Shown: positions 27,706 through 36,871, counted from the stretch's first letter. The stretch: DNA of 64,000 nucleotides from Bin55 sp965199895 (GCA_965199895.1 CBDATJ010000010.1:186001-250000), one strand, 5' to 3'. Notes: generated by a model from the sequence alone, not told the origin. Numbers and translations are program-made.

Positions 27706-29052
27706 ATGACTGATATATCTACTGCCGCTCAAACGAGTCGTTCCAACTGGTTCAGACAATTGTCCGAAGCCCTCCGTTTTGTACTTGTCATTGTCATTAT
27801 TGTTGCTTTGATGATCCCCTTATTTCTAGTGTGGTTACTAGTCGAAGAACGGAACCTTAGTAGAGACCAAGCTCAAGATCAAGTAGCAAACGCTTGGGCT
27901 GGTGAACAAACAATCATTGGTCCCTATCTATTAGTCGAAACGGAGGATGAGAGTTCAAACAAATCAACTCTAGTTGAAACTGTCTACATGCCTATCGAAT
28001 TGCATATCGAGAAACTCCGGACTTTTCATGAGATACGTAGAAGAGGCATTTATGAAATTCCTGTGTTTACCGCTGTCCTTGAAGGCGAGGCGACATATTC
28101 TCCAATTGAGATAGGGTCCGATGTACTTAAAGTGATTATTGTTTTCGGACTGAGTGATGTTCGCGGTATTCGCACCAATAACGCAGTCTATTGGAATGAC
28201 GAAGAATTGACTAATTACTCAACATCACAAACAGATCTCGGTAAATCCATTAATCTTGAGCTACCCTCTGAATCGGTTGAGGAAGGTGGCACCCTGGCAT
28301 TTTCACTAGAGTATCGGGGATCTAAGCGATTCTCTGTCTATCCTGTGGGTGAAATCTCGAAGATCACAATGAGTTCTGATTGGCCACATCCAAGTTTTAA
28401 CGGTAGGTTTCTCCCCGATAGCAGTGAAGTGACACCAGACGGTTTCACAGCGTCGTGGACAGTCAACGCTCTTGCACGTGGTCATGAATCTGTGATGACG
28501 AAAAAGCGATTTGCTTTTGCTATTGGTGAACTCGGGGGTGAATTCGGACCTGGAGGCGCATGGGGGGCCGGAGATATAGGCTTTTCAGTTCTAAGTCTAG
28601 ACTCTCCGTACCGTGATATAGATCGAGCAATCAAGTACGGCGTTCTATTTGTTGTACTAACCTTAGTCAGCGTTCTCTGTATCGAGCTAGTCTCCAAGAT
28701 GAGATTTCACATCATTCAATACGGTGTAGTCGGCATTGCATTGGTTCTGTTTTTCTTGACTTTACTTGCTTTAACTGAACATGTTGGTTTTGCAATCGGC
28801 TACATCATAGCTGCTTCCATAGTCACCTTAATGACCTCAAGTTACATTTGGTTTATTTCCCATCAACTAAAGATCACACTAACCGTCCTGATCTTCATCG
28901 CCACCCTGTATGCGTCACTTTACCTTGTGTTGCAGTTAGGTCAATACGCACTCTTAATGGGAACGATATTGTTGCTGTTGCTGTTAGGTGGTATGATGTT
29001 CGCAACACGAACACTCAGAGATACCCAGATGACACAGGAAACTAGTTCTTGA
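27706..29052 (+). CDS. creD: CreD-family inner-membrane protein
   Basis: The product has 448 residues. There is one membrane segment near 25-48, then the family motif of a Trp-Gly/Ala-x-x-Gln-Thr turn (NAWAGEQTIIGPYLLV). A periplasmic beta-rich domain spans about 70-300, and a block of about five membrane segments ends the protein (about 305-440), including MRFHIIQYGVVGIALVLFF. CreD is induced by the CreBC two-component system in enteric bacteria and affects envelope integrity. No creBC genes are visible here, so control is unknown. It is followed 16 bp later by a DUF1820 gene. Confidence 0.93.
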   Translation: MTDISTAAQTSRSNWFRQLSEALRFVLVIVIIVALMIPLFLVWLLVEERNLSRDQAQDQVANAWAGEQTIIGPYLLVETEDESSNKSTLVETVYMPIELHIEKLRTFHEIRRRGIYEIPVFTAVLEGEATYSPIEIGSDVLKVIIVFGLSDVRGIRTNNAVYWNDEELTNYSTSQTDLGKSINLELPSESVEEGGTLAFSLEYRGSKRFSVYPVGEISKITMSSDWPHPSFNGRFLPDSSEVTPDGFTASWTVNALARGHESVMTKKRFAFAIGELGGEFGPGGAWGAGDIGFSVLSLDSPYRDIDRAIKYGVLFVVLTLVSVLCIELVSKMRFHIIQYGVVGIALVLFFLTLLALTEHVGFAIGYIIAASIVTLMTSSYIWFISHQLKITLTVLIFIATLYASLYLVLQLGQYALLMGTILLLLLLGGMMFATRTLRDTQMTQETSS

Positions 29053-29068
29053 CCACGATAAACATGCT

Positions 29069-29410
29069 ATGTCTATGACCTCATCCATTACCAAAAAGCT
29101 CTTCAAGGTTCAGTTCTACAACTCAGGGCAAATCTACGAAGTCTACGTTCATGAGATTCGAAGCGCTGATGTTTATGGGTTTGTAGAACTTCGATCTTTC
29201 GTGTTTGGTAAACCCATGCAAGTGGTGATCGATCCCTCTGAAGACAAGCTGAGAAATGAGTTTCGCGATGTAGACAGTTGTTGGATACCCATTCACTCGA
29301 TTGTTCGAATTGATTCTGTAAAGAAAGGAGGAACTGCAAAGATTAGAGAGACTGACGGCAGTAATGTGACTCCCTTCCCTATTCCGATACCCGGTAAGAA
29401 GTCCACATAA
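29069..29410 (+). CDS. DUF1820 family protein
   Basis: The product is a small soluble protein of 113 residues. The family signature is clear: KVQFYNSGQIYEVYV at 13-27, YGFVELRSFVFGKP at 36-49, VVIDPSEDKLRNEF, and PIHSIVRIDSVKKGGTAKI, then NVTPFPIPIPG. The family is essentially restricted to gammaproteobacteria, which supports the taxonomic placement. Function unknown. It lies 16 bp after creD on the same strand. Confidence 0.92.
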   Translation: MSMTSSITKKLFKVQFYNSGQIYEVYVHEIRSADVYGFVELRSFVFGKPMQVVIDPSEDKLRNEFRDVDSCWIPIHSIVRIDSVKKGGTAKIRETDGSNVTPFPIPIPGKKST

Positions 29411-29699
29411 TCCCAACGCAGCAGACAACTCGAACATAAAGAACGAGAGGTACGTTCTTCGTTGCCGTGGTCAAACTGCTGGTCAAGCCGCAGCTTAGCT
29501 ACGAGATTGGTTACTCAGATCCAGTTTCATCCTTTCTGAGAGCATCACATACCCTTCAATGACCTCCTCTCTTAAGACCTATTTCCAAGGTTAGTTGGGA
29601 TTGATCGAGTACACCTAAATTCCGATTCGTTTTACACGAATCAGATCCAAATCTGGAGTCGACTTAAAGAAATCGCTCACCAACCGAAGTATTCGTAAA

Positions 29700-30426
29700 C
29701 GACAGCTAAGCACAACTGGAAACACCTTGTATTAGCAGCTGGATCTTCCACGGAAAACTCGATATCCTGATCTAGGTCGACGTATCCTATCGCTCCCGCC
29801 ATGAAGACTGTGAGAAATTCGTGGACATTACACTCACACTCATATAGCCATATTGGTGGTGGAGATATCGGCTTGAAAGACCTTCTACCTGTGAATCTTA
29901 AATCACGTGGTCTTGATTTTGAATTGCATGACCACTATTGGAGAGCGTCACAAACACAATCGTCCCTCAATTCTTCAATAAGCTCACCAAGTCACGGAGT
30001 AGAGATCATGACTAATGCTTCAGTCTCTGAGTTAGTAAAAAGTTATGGGGTACTGCACTCAAGCTCAACGACGGGAGTGAAATTGCTAGTGATATTGTGA
30101 TAGCAGGTATTGGTTGTATTGCCGAACGAACATCTAGCTCGTCAATCTAGAATCGATTCACCCATGGGTTCTGATGAATGAATATGTCAGACGGCACCAC
30201 GATAAGCTGCAAATGGCGGGTTCCCTACAGCAGGAGAAAGGTCAGTGACTCGAACTACCCCCGAACTCAACTGATGCTTCGAAAAGTTTTTCTGCAACAA
30301 GACAGGATAATGGGAGTGGAATCAATCAACTCACCAAGTGATCTCCTATCCTCCAAACGACTGGTGGAAAGAAGTTCCAGAGTCGTCTTAACCGATAGCA
30401 ATCGGGTGCTCAAAGCCTTCAATTGA
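29700..30426 (+). pseudogene. Decayed ferredoxin-reductase-type FAD oxidoreductase
   Basis: Pieces of a pyridine-nucleotide/FAD reductase of the ferredoxin or rubredoxin reductase group can be read in order on the plus strand, in different frames. They are LVLAAGSST near 29730; the NAD-binding motif HIGGGDIGLKD near 29850 with KSRGLDF after it; HGVEIMTNASVSELV near 29993; LNDGSEIASDIVIAGIG at about 30064-30115; and a C-terminal domain with FLQQDRIMGVESINSPSD at 30289 to the stop at 30426. Family proteins have exactly this order (GGGxIG, GVE, DG-AD-VVxGIG, then DGxIxGxxxIN). Stops and frameshifts break it, and the N-terminal FAD-binding part is lost. The rest of 29411-29700 shows nothing. Confidence 0.8.
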
Positions 30427-30433
30427 GTGTGAT

Positions 30434-32668
30434 TCACTTCACGTCGATATCCAGCGTATGAAAGATAAACGCATACGTTTCAGCGGTTTCAACAAGGGAC
30501 TGGAACCGACCTGATTGTCCACCATGACCTGCCCCCATTTCTGTTTTCAGGAATAGGAAGTTGTCGTCAGTCTTTAAGTGTCTGAGTTTTGCTACATACT
30601 TTGCTGGTTCCCAATAAGTAACCCTCGGATCATTGAGTCCAGCTGTGACCAACATTGGTGGATAATCTTTAGCCTCAATTTGATCGTACGGTGAATACGA
30701 ACGGATGTATTCAAAAGCCGACTTATCTTTGATTGGATCTCCCCACTCGGGCCATTCAATAGGGGTAAGAGGCAAAGAAGTATCCATCATCGTATTGAGG
30801 ACATCGACAAAGGGAACTTGGGATACCACAGCCCCCCACAACTCCGGAGCTTCATTAGCAACGACACCCATGAGTGTTCCACCCGCACTACCACCGGTGA
30901 TGGCTATTTTCTTAGAACTAGTGAAATTTTCTTCGATTAAGTATTGAGCTACTGCAATGAAATCCCAAAAGGTATTTCTGCGTTTATCCAACTTTCCATC
31001 TTCGTACCAATGACGACCCATCTCGCTCCCACCTCTAATGTGGGCGATTGCATAGACGAACCCACGATCGGTGAGTGTTTTACTAGAAGTAGAGAATCTC
31101 GGTGAGGAACTTGCCCCATAAGCACCATAAGAGCGTAAGAACAGTGGAGCTGAACCATCTAATTGAGTGTCTTTGTGATACACAATTGAGACTGGAACCA
31201 TTACCCCATCATGTGAAGGCGCCATTCGACGCTCAGATTTGTAGTTTTCGGGATCGTGTCCACTTGGGATCTTTTGCACCTTTCTTACATACCGTTCTCC
31301 GGTTGCAAAGTCGTAGTCAAATGTAGTACTAGGAGTCACCAACGAAGAGTAGTAAATTCGTAGTTGTGACGGATCAGGATCTGAGCTAGATCCAAAACCT
31401 ACACTATAGACAGCTTCATCAAATTGCAGCGGAATGAGGGTTTGATCACTATAGATCCCGACTTGTTCCATACCTTCCTCACGATACGAGACGATAGTTC
31501 GTTCTCTTTGAGCTTGGAAATTAGTGATAAATCGTGAATCTGATCCTTCAATGACAGACTCCCAATTTGACTCTGTAATGCTATCTTCTGGTGCAGTTGC
31601 AAGTCGATAGTTTTTGTGGGTGTCATTGGTCAGAATAAAAAAGTCACCACCACCATGATCAATTGAGTATTCGTGGCCTGTCTCTCGGGCTCGAACCAAT
31701 GTAGGAGGGGAGGTTAAATCAAATAGAGGGATGATTCTGACTTCAGACGTTTCTTGATTTCCAGTCGAAATGATTGCATATTTCCTGGAAGTAGTTCGTC
31801 CAATACCAATAAAAAATCCTGGATCTTCTTCCTCATAAACGACAGCATCATCTTTCGGATCAGTTCCTAGTACGTGATGTTTCACTTGCCTCGGTCGCCA
31901 GTTGTCATCTAGTAACACATAGAGGAAGCTCTCTTCGTCAGCAGCCCACACTACACCGCTCATCGTCTTTGTGAACTTTTCGGGTAGTATCTCATTCTTC
32001 TCAATGTCCTTGATCTGCATGGTGTATTCTTCACTACCGTCGGTATCGGTACTGTAGGCAAGCATTCGATGGTTCGGACTGATCGAAAACGCTCCTAACC
32101 GAAAGTACTCATGACCTTCTGCGAGTTCGTTCTGGTCAAGTATTAGCTCTACCCCCTTTTCCGGTACGTCCAATAGACTGCCCGGATCGGTATTCCCATC
32201 GGGAGTCTCCCACCGAACATGTTGTCGGTATTCCTTACCCTCAGTAAACCGTGATTGATAGACGTAATCCCCATCAACATACGGTACAGAAACATCTTCA
32301 CTTTCCATGCGAGCCACAAGTTCGTCGTAGAGATAGTCGACATCATCTTTAAGAGCTTCAGCAAATTCTTCAAAGTAAGCGTTTTCAGCTTGCAAATAAG
32401 CTAACACATCTTTGTCATCGATAGTTGGATAACTTTGATCTTTGAGCCAGTGATAAGGATCGCTTAGCTCGTAGCCGTGATGAGTTTCAGTGTGTTCTCT
32501 TCGTTCGGGAATTGGGGCTTCACTCATAACAATACTCTCCTCCATATTCTCTTGTGATCTTGGTTGTTCTTGGGATTGGGAACATGACGAGGTGAACAAC
32601 AACAGTAAAACCGCGCCAATGGTCAAACTCATGAGGCTCCTCAAATTTGTTAAGCTATTCAATGTCAT
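30434..32668 (-). CDS. S9 prolyl-oligopeptidase family peptidase (oligopeptidase B-like), lipoprotein
   Basis: The product is a serine peptidase of about 744 residues. A hydrophobic stretch ends in the lipobox FTSSC, so it is probably a lipoprotein; most OpB enzymes are cytoplasmic. A seven-bladed beta-propeller (about 80-430) gates the catalytic domain (about 470-744), with RSYGAYG, the ARIRGG-like AHIRGGSEMGRHWYEDGK, the nucleophile elbow GGSAGGTLMG, and the Asp and His in GLNDPRV and GHGGQSGR. It cleaves short peptides, in OpB after basic residues. The open frame extends to a GTG at 32701. I use the ATG at 32668; an ATG at 32632 with GAGGAG before it is also credible. It is divergent from the CULT gene. 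Confidence 0.93.
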   Translation of the reverse strand: MTLNSLTNLRSLMSLTIGAVLLLLFTSSCSQSQEQPRSQENMEESIVMSEAPIPERREHTETHHGYELSDPYHWLKDQSYPTIDDKDVLAYLQAENAYFEEFAEALKDDVDYLYDELVARMESEDVSVPYVDGDYVYQSRFTEGKEYRQHVRWETPDGNTDPGSLLDVPEKGVELILDQNELAEGHEYFRLGAFSISPNHRMLAYSTDTDGSEEYTMQIKDIEKNEILPEKFTKTMSGVVWAADEESFLYVLLDDNWRPRQVKHHVLGTDPKDDAVVYEEEDPGFFIGIGRTTSRKYAIISTGNQETSEVRIIPLFDLTSPPTLVRARETGHEYSIDHGGGDFFILTNDTHKNYRLATAPEDSITESNWESVIEGSDSRFITNFQAQRERTIVSYREEGMEQVGIYSDQTLIPLQFDEAVYSVGFGSSSDPDPSQLRIYYSSLVTPSTTFDYDFATGERYVRKVQKIPSGHDPENYKSERRMAPSHDGVMVPVSIVYHKDTQLDGSAPLFLRSYGAYGASSSPRFSTSSKTLTDRGFVYAIAHIRGGSEMGRHWYEDGKLDKRRNTFWDFIAVAQYLIEENFTSSKKIAITGGSAGGTLMGVVANEAPELWGAVVSQVPFVDVLNTMMDTSLPLTPIEWPEWGDPIKDKSAFEYIRSYSPYDQIEAKDYPPMLVTAGLNDPRVTYWEPAKYVAKLRHLKTDDNFLFLKTEMGAGHGGQSGRFQSLVETAETYAFIFHTLDIDVK

Positions 32669-32833
32669 CACTCCTGCTTGATTGGTGAAAGACGCATCCA
32701 CTAATTAATAGGATGCAACTTATGCTTCGGATGAGAATTATGTGCACATCAGGCTACTATATCGTACAGGCAACCATCCAGTGAGGTCCCCAACTATCAA
32801 ATTGATTCCCATTCGACTAATATCTTAGGTGAT

Positions 32834-33229
32834 ATGTCTACTACCGAAGTCCACACAGTCAGTCCAGATGTAGCTGACTCTATCGAAAATATCCCTAAGA
32901 CTCCTAAAAATCTATTGATATGTCGGGCGTGTGGACATCCCCTTGCTGATGCAGATGACATCTATTCCATAGGCGGAGAATCTGAGCACGAGAGGGTCAA
33001 CCCCTATGGTGTCACCTATCAATTTCGTTGCTTTGCCAATGCTCTGGGTTGTGGCATTGCAGGGTTACCCACTGCTGCCGACACATGGTTTATGGGTTAT
33101 ACGTGGCGACTAGCTATCTGTGGAAATTGTGAAATCCACCTCGGGTGGTTATTTGAATCTTTGGATAGTTTCTACGGACTCTTGAACCGTCGTACTCTGT
33201 TTGCAGAAAATCAGGACTACGATGTCTAA
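32834..33229 (+). CDS. Single-domain CULT (cereblon-like) protein
   Basis: The product has 131 residues. Residues 28-131 form a CULT domain, the thalidomide-binding fold of human cereblon, known also as stand-alone bacterial proteins such as MsCI4 of Magnetospirillum. The zinc cysteines are Cys30/Cys33 (CRAC) and Cys96/Cys99 (CGNC). The aromatic cage tryptophans are Trp85, Trp91 and Trp105 (TWFMGYTW, then HLGW). Spacings of 6 and 14 match those of cereblon Trp380/386/400, and the Trp-to-Cys distance (5) matches too. The Tyr384 equivalent is Tyr89. The residue equivalent to His378 is Asp83. A disordered 27-residue N-terminus precedes the domain; there is no signal peptide. The cellular ligand is unknown; cereblon recognises C-terminal cyclic imides. 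It is divergent from the oligopeptidase gene. Confidence 0.9.
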   Translation: MSTTEVHTVSPDVADSIENIPKTPKNLLICRACGHPLADADDIYSIGGESEHERVNPYGVTYQFRCFANALGCGIAGLPTAADTWFMGYTWRLAICGNCEIHLGWLFESLDSFYGLLNRRTLFAENQDYDV

Positions 33230-33231
33230 AC

Positions 33232-33560
33232 TTCGCATCAAACTTGTCGTGATTTGTCGTCACTGCAGAGGAAGTCGGTGCCTACAAACCCGACACCCGA
33301 TTGTTCGAAGCGTTGTATCAGTCGGTGGGTGTGGAAAACTCGCGAATTTTTCACACAGCCCAGAAATTATTCATGACATAGCTCCGCTCAAGAATTGGTT
33401 TTGACGCAATTTGGATTGATCGTACTTGAGGTAAATCGGATCTGTGCGACCCACATAGTCGTTCCTCAATGGCGTTAATACGCTGCAGGAATTTGTGGAT
33501 CTAATTTTGTCGCTTAGTAGTCTCTCTAAAAGCGTTATTCTAACCAACTTAGCTGAGTAA
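33232..33560 (+). pseudogene. C-terminal remnant of a HAD-superfamily hydrolase
   Basis: Just after the CULT gene, the sequence reads VVTAEEVGAYKPDTRLFEAL from about 33255. It continues SVGVENSRIFHTAQ, which matches HAD motifs (Lys in GxYKPD, then the H-x-G/A motif before the acidic pair). The acidic residues of motif IV are lost to a stop (LFMT, stop), then RIGFDAIWIDR follows, as in haloacid-dehalogenase-type HADs. A further piece, GVNTLQEFVDLI, reads near 33465. No start or motif I (DxDxT) is present, so this is a dead fragment. The rest of the gap to 33868 holds nothing I can identify. Confidence 0.7.
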
Positions 33561-33868
33561 GCCTCTTTGTGGAGACATCAGAGTTTCACTTCATTGCGAG
33601 GTGTGAAATACCCTTCATCTGAGGTGCACAAGAGCATGATTTCGTTCTCTCAAGCCTTGTTTCGATACAGATTCACATGCTAATCTAAATTTATGGTGGT
33701 TTGAGTTAACTATCTACCAATCAATACCTCGTACCTATATAAGCTAACGAAATAGATAGATTGAATCGTTCCTACCCAAAAATGCCAAGTATTGAGCATG
33801 AATAGCCCGACTTCCAGGGTTAACTGATTGGTTTGAACAGGGGGCTGGCAAAACGACTACTGTCTTTT

Positions 33869-34324
33869 TCACTCGTCTAGTAGCTCTTCCTCTTCCTGTT
33901 CAGCTGAATCTATGAATTCGGTTTCCGTACTTATTATCGTACCTTCCATAAGTAGTTCTCCTGTGTTAGAGTTATAGCATTCATAGGTCGTAACACCAGT
34001 TTTATCATCAAAAGTGGATTCAAAGTGACTCGAATTCATTCCTGCTTTTTTCGCACACTCCCTCGAGAGTTCTCTTACAGAAACCTGAAGAGCCCTTTCC
34101 CAAGCTGGGTTATCAGCAAGTAGGATTTCATATAACTCAGATGGTGTTACTGTATCAGGTAAGTTTGCATTTTCCTGAAGGTCTTCATCCGACCTTTGAA
34201 TGCTCATTGGTATATCAGTAATTTCAGGAGACGAAATCTGATTACTTGAGTCATCAACTGTAAGAAGTGAGCAGCCACAAGTGGTGAATGCTACTAGAAC
34301 CAATATTGAACACATTATTTTCAT
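33869..34324 (-). CDS. Small predicted lipoprotein of unknown function
   Basis: The product has 151 residues. The signal peptide (1-18) ends in a Cys pair (TTCGCSLL), consistent with a lipoprotein. The mature part is acidic and has SRECAKKAG and a TTYECYNSNTGEL segment; two Cys could form a disulphide. The C-terminus is a run of Glu. I recognise no family. It begins in an ATGA overlap with the end of a truncated paralogue upstream. No other functional neighbour is near. Confidence 0.6.
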   Translation of the reverse strand: MKIMCSILVLVAFTTCGCSLLTVDDSSNQISSPEITDIPMSIQRSDEDLQENANLPDTVTPSELYEILLADNPAWERALQVSVRELSRECAKKAGMNSSHFESTFDDKTGVTTYECYNSNTGELLMEGTIISTETEFIDSAEQEEEELLDE

Positions 34325-34490
34325 TGATTATTTTTGATATTTCTTTGCCTAGTTCTTATTTTAGGTGGTTCTCCCTCCAACTTGCATTCAAAATCCATGT
34401 CACCAGTCTCTTCATCATATTCAGCCCTTGAATGGGAACTGACCTTTAAATCTCTTCCTTCTTGGTGACATTCACGTGCCCACACTGTGC
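34321..34490 (-). pseudogene. Truncated paralogue of the downstream lipoprotein gene
   Basis: A minus-strand frame without a start codon reads WARECHQEGRDLKVSS, then EYDEETGDMDFECKLEGEPP, and stops at 34321. It aligns with the downstream lipoprotein (RECAKKAGMNSS, FDDKTGVTTYECYNSNTGE) in the order Cys, acidic turn, Glu-Cys. An in-frame stop lies just upstream near 34495, and the inverted mrp fragment begins there. It is therefore probably the 3' end of a duplicated gene cut by the rearrangement. Confidence 0.5.
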
Positions 34491-34548
34491 CTGCTCTGCA
34501 AATTCATTAATTTCGTTTGATTGGCATTTCCTGCATCTACATCGGCTT

Positions 34549-34586
34549 GTGCTGTCATCGTGACTACTCCTCAAAACATCGCTTTA
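34549..34586 (+). repeat. 38-bp perfect inverted repeat, arm 1
   Basis: This arm matches the reverse complement of 35074-35111 over all 38 bases. Both arms encode the same mrp codons (AVIVTTPQNIAL). Beyond the arm the two copies share ATGCTCGA and then diverge. It marks a rearrangement end point in the mrp pseudogene. Confidence 0.85.
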
Positions 34587-34727
34587 GCAAATGCTCGAAA
34601 GGGGATTGAGATGTTTGCGAAAGTGAACGTTCCTATCTTGGGAATCGTTGAAAACATGAGCTACTTTGATTGCAACCATTGGAACACGACGCATGTCTCA
34701 GTCAACAGACATCGATTAAAACCATGA
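34549..34727 (+). pseudogene. mrp: Inverted fragment of mrp/apbC (Fe-S carrier ATPase), 3' part
   Basis: On the plus strand this reads AVIVTTPQNIALANARKG, then MFAKVNVPILGIVENMSYFDC, the region following the ATPase core in Mrp/ApbC. It then reads CNHW where Mrp has its CxxC cluster-binding pair, and it ends soon after. It lies opposite in direction to the 5' part of the same gene at 35060-35648. The reading ends in a random frame, so it is not functional. Confidence 0.85.
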
Positions 34728-35059
34728 TGATACTCAAATCACATTTTTGACACAGGTGCAAGTTAGCGAAGAATTAGAGGTTTCCAAACCGGTTGTCAAG
34801 GTGGATACGAGAATATCGGGCGAAGAACTTTCTGATTGATGACGTTACCAATAGCGACATAAAGATCGAATCATCACCCCAAGAGCAGAGGTAGAGTTTT
34901 AAACAAAGCAACGAATTACTTTGCCAAGATTTTGGGAGCGTTCCAAGTGATTCGTGAAGCAAACAACTGAGCCGTTAGTTATTTCGTGCCGATGTCAGTA
35001 CTGAAGTATCTGGTGATGAACGATGAACAGCTCGGGTCACCTCCTGAAGAAAGATCTGC

Positions 35060-35648
35060 GTTGTCGAGCATGATAAAGCGATGTTTTGAGGAGTAGTCAC
35101 GATGACAGCACCGCCTAATGCAACTTGTTGCGATAAAGTCAATTGAATGTCTCCGGTGCCCGGGGGCATATCGACTATCAAGTAGTCCAAATCACCCCAC
35201 TCGGTTTGTTTCATCATTTGCTGCAGAGCTCCCGAAGCCATGGGTCCACGCCAGACCATAGGCGTGCGTTCTGAGACTAGAAAACTCATCGACATGGTCT
35301 CAATTCCGTGGGCCACAACAGGATCAAATATCTTCCCTTCTCTACGACGGGGCGTTTCCCCTCTGGAATTCCTAACATTACCCCCTGACTCGGACCATAA
35401 ATGTCCGCATCCAAGAGACCCACTCTACCTCCAGCACGTGCTAAACCCAAGCTCAAGTTCACTGCAATCGTGGATTTTCCCACCCCACCTTTACCAGAAG
35501 CAACCGCGATGACGTTTTTTGCACCGGGTAATTGACACGTCACGGGAGGGTGAAACTTCCAATCCACCTTAACATCAGAATCATTGAGCCAATCCTCTAC
35601 TGATTTTTGTAGAGAACTTTCGTAGTTTTGAATAGATACCCAAGTCAA
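35060..35648 (-). pseudogene. mrp: 5' part of mrp/apbC, frameshifted and truncated
   Basis: From 35648 the frame encodes a DUF59-like tail, then the deviant Walker A ASGKGGVGKSTIAVNL and LLDADIYGPSQGVMLG. Near 35325 a frameshift is needed to continue with AHGIETMSMSFLVSERTPM, GPMASGALQQMM, VDMPPGTGDIQLTLSQ and VIVTTPQNIAL. After about 35073 the frame turns into unrelated sequence. Mrp delivers or assembles iron-sulphur clusters. Both the frameshift and the loss of the cluster-binding end say it is dead. The 246 bp from 35649 to 35893 show nothing but the upstream region of gshB. Confidence 0.88.
35074..35111 (-). repeat. 38-bp perfect inverted repeat, arm 2
   Basis: This is the partner of 34549-34586 (see that entry). 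It lies at the 3' limit of the recognisable minus-strand part of the mrp pseudogene. Confidence 0.85.
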
Positions 35649-35893
35649 CAGATGACGAAACAGCCCCCCTACTTCTAGTACCTTATCGGAACACGCTCGA
35701 ACAGTGCTTGGCCCCGGTTCAAAATCACTTCGAAACGAATGCTACTATGTGGTGGTGAAGACACTTCCCGTATGATCATTAACTTTGGGGAGCAATGCTC
35801 AAGGAGATCCACTATGATCTCAGATTACTATCTGCTTATCTTAGAGTCAACAAAATACCTCAAGTGTGGGACACTCCTTAACACAAACAACCC

Positions 35894-36871
35894 ATGACTG
35901 ACATTGCTTTTATTACTGACTCTCTTGACAGGTTAAATGTCAAGAAAGATTCAACGATTGCGATGCTTTGTGCCGTTCAACGTCGTGGTTGGACTCCTTG
36001 GGTCATGCAATCTAAAGATCTGTTTTGGGATGGAGATGTATTTGGGATAGCATCCGTTCTTGAAATCCAGAGGGAGTTTGCTAGGACCCGAGATGTCAAA
36101 GACCTGGGTCCAGATCTGTGGTTCAAAATAACCCAACCAACTAAACGTCCTTTGTCGTCATTTGAAGCGATCTTCATGCGCAAAGATCCCCCCTTTGACA
36201 TGAACTACATCTATACAACCTACATGCTCGAACTGGCAGAATCCCAAGGAGTATTGGTAGTTAACAAACCTTCAAGCCTGAGGAACTGCAACGAAAAATT
36301 CTATGCTACCCATTTTCCTCGCTTCACACCGCCGATGGTAGTCTCGCAAAGAGCCGATATATTAAAGCCATTTTATGAAAAACACCTAGATGTGGTTTTC
36401 AAGATATTGGATGGCATGGGTGGAGCGAAGATCTTTCGGATTAAGGAAGGTGATCCCAACCTAAATGTCATTATCGAAACCCTCACCAACTACGAAACTA
36501 AACCGATTATGGCTCAGAAATTTATTCCCGAAATCGAACAAGGTGACAAGAGGATCTTAATAGTTGACGGATCCACTATCCCCAACTCACTAGCACGAGT
36601 TCCACCAGAGGGAGAAACACGAGCAAATCTTGCAACTGGGGGAATTGCACACGCCCAACCGTTGTCCAATAGAGACTGGGAGATTGCAAATGCACTGGCA
36701 CCAGAATTAAAAAGGCGTGGATTGTTATTTGTCGGAATTGATGTGATTGGCGACTACCTAACTGAAATTAATGTTACCTGTCCAACGTGTATTCGCGAAC
36801 TCGATAACGCCTATGGACTTGACATCGCAGGTCAACTAATGGATGTAGTACAACAGAGACTATTGCAGTGA
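35894..36871 (+). CDS. gshB: Glutathione synthetase
   Basis: The product has 325 residues and joins gamma-glutamylcysteine and glycine using ATP. The order of motifs fits GshB: MRKDPPFDMNYIYTTYMLE (about 96-114), NCNEKFYA, the ATP-grasp FKILDGMGGAKIFRI (about 178-192), AQKFIPEIEQGDKRI, LARVPPEGETRANLATGG, and the C-terminal INVTCPTCIREL. Most relatives have Ser rather than Cys in the NVTxPT turn. It is followed by a TonB-like gene with a four-base GTGA overlap. That pairing is common in gammaproteobacteria, although the usual third partner (algH or ruvX) is absent. Confidence 0.97.
   Translation: MTDIAFITDSLDRLNVKKDSTIAMLCAVQRRGWTPWVMQSKDLFWDGDVFGIASVLEIQREFARTRDVKDLGPDLWFKITQPTKRPLSSFEAIFMRKDPPFDMNYIYTTYMLELAESQGVLVVNKPSSLRNCNEKFYATHFPRFTPPMVVSQRADILKPFYEKHLDVVFKILDGMGGAKIFRIKEGDPNLNVIIETLTNYETKPIMAQKFIPEIEQGDKRILIVDGSTIPNSLARVPPEGETRANLATGGIAHAQPLSNRDWEIANALAPELKRRGLLFVGIDVIGDYLTEINVTCPTCIRELDNAYGLDIAGQLMDVVQQRLLQ

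Noticed and set aside
29801..30100. 99-codon open frame as an intact small gene
   Set aside because: It contains GGGDIGL and HGVEIMT from the middle of a reductase, so it is part of a pseudogene.
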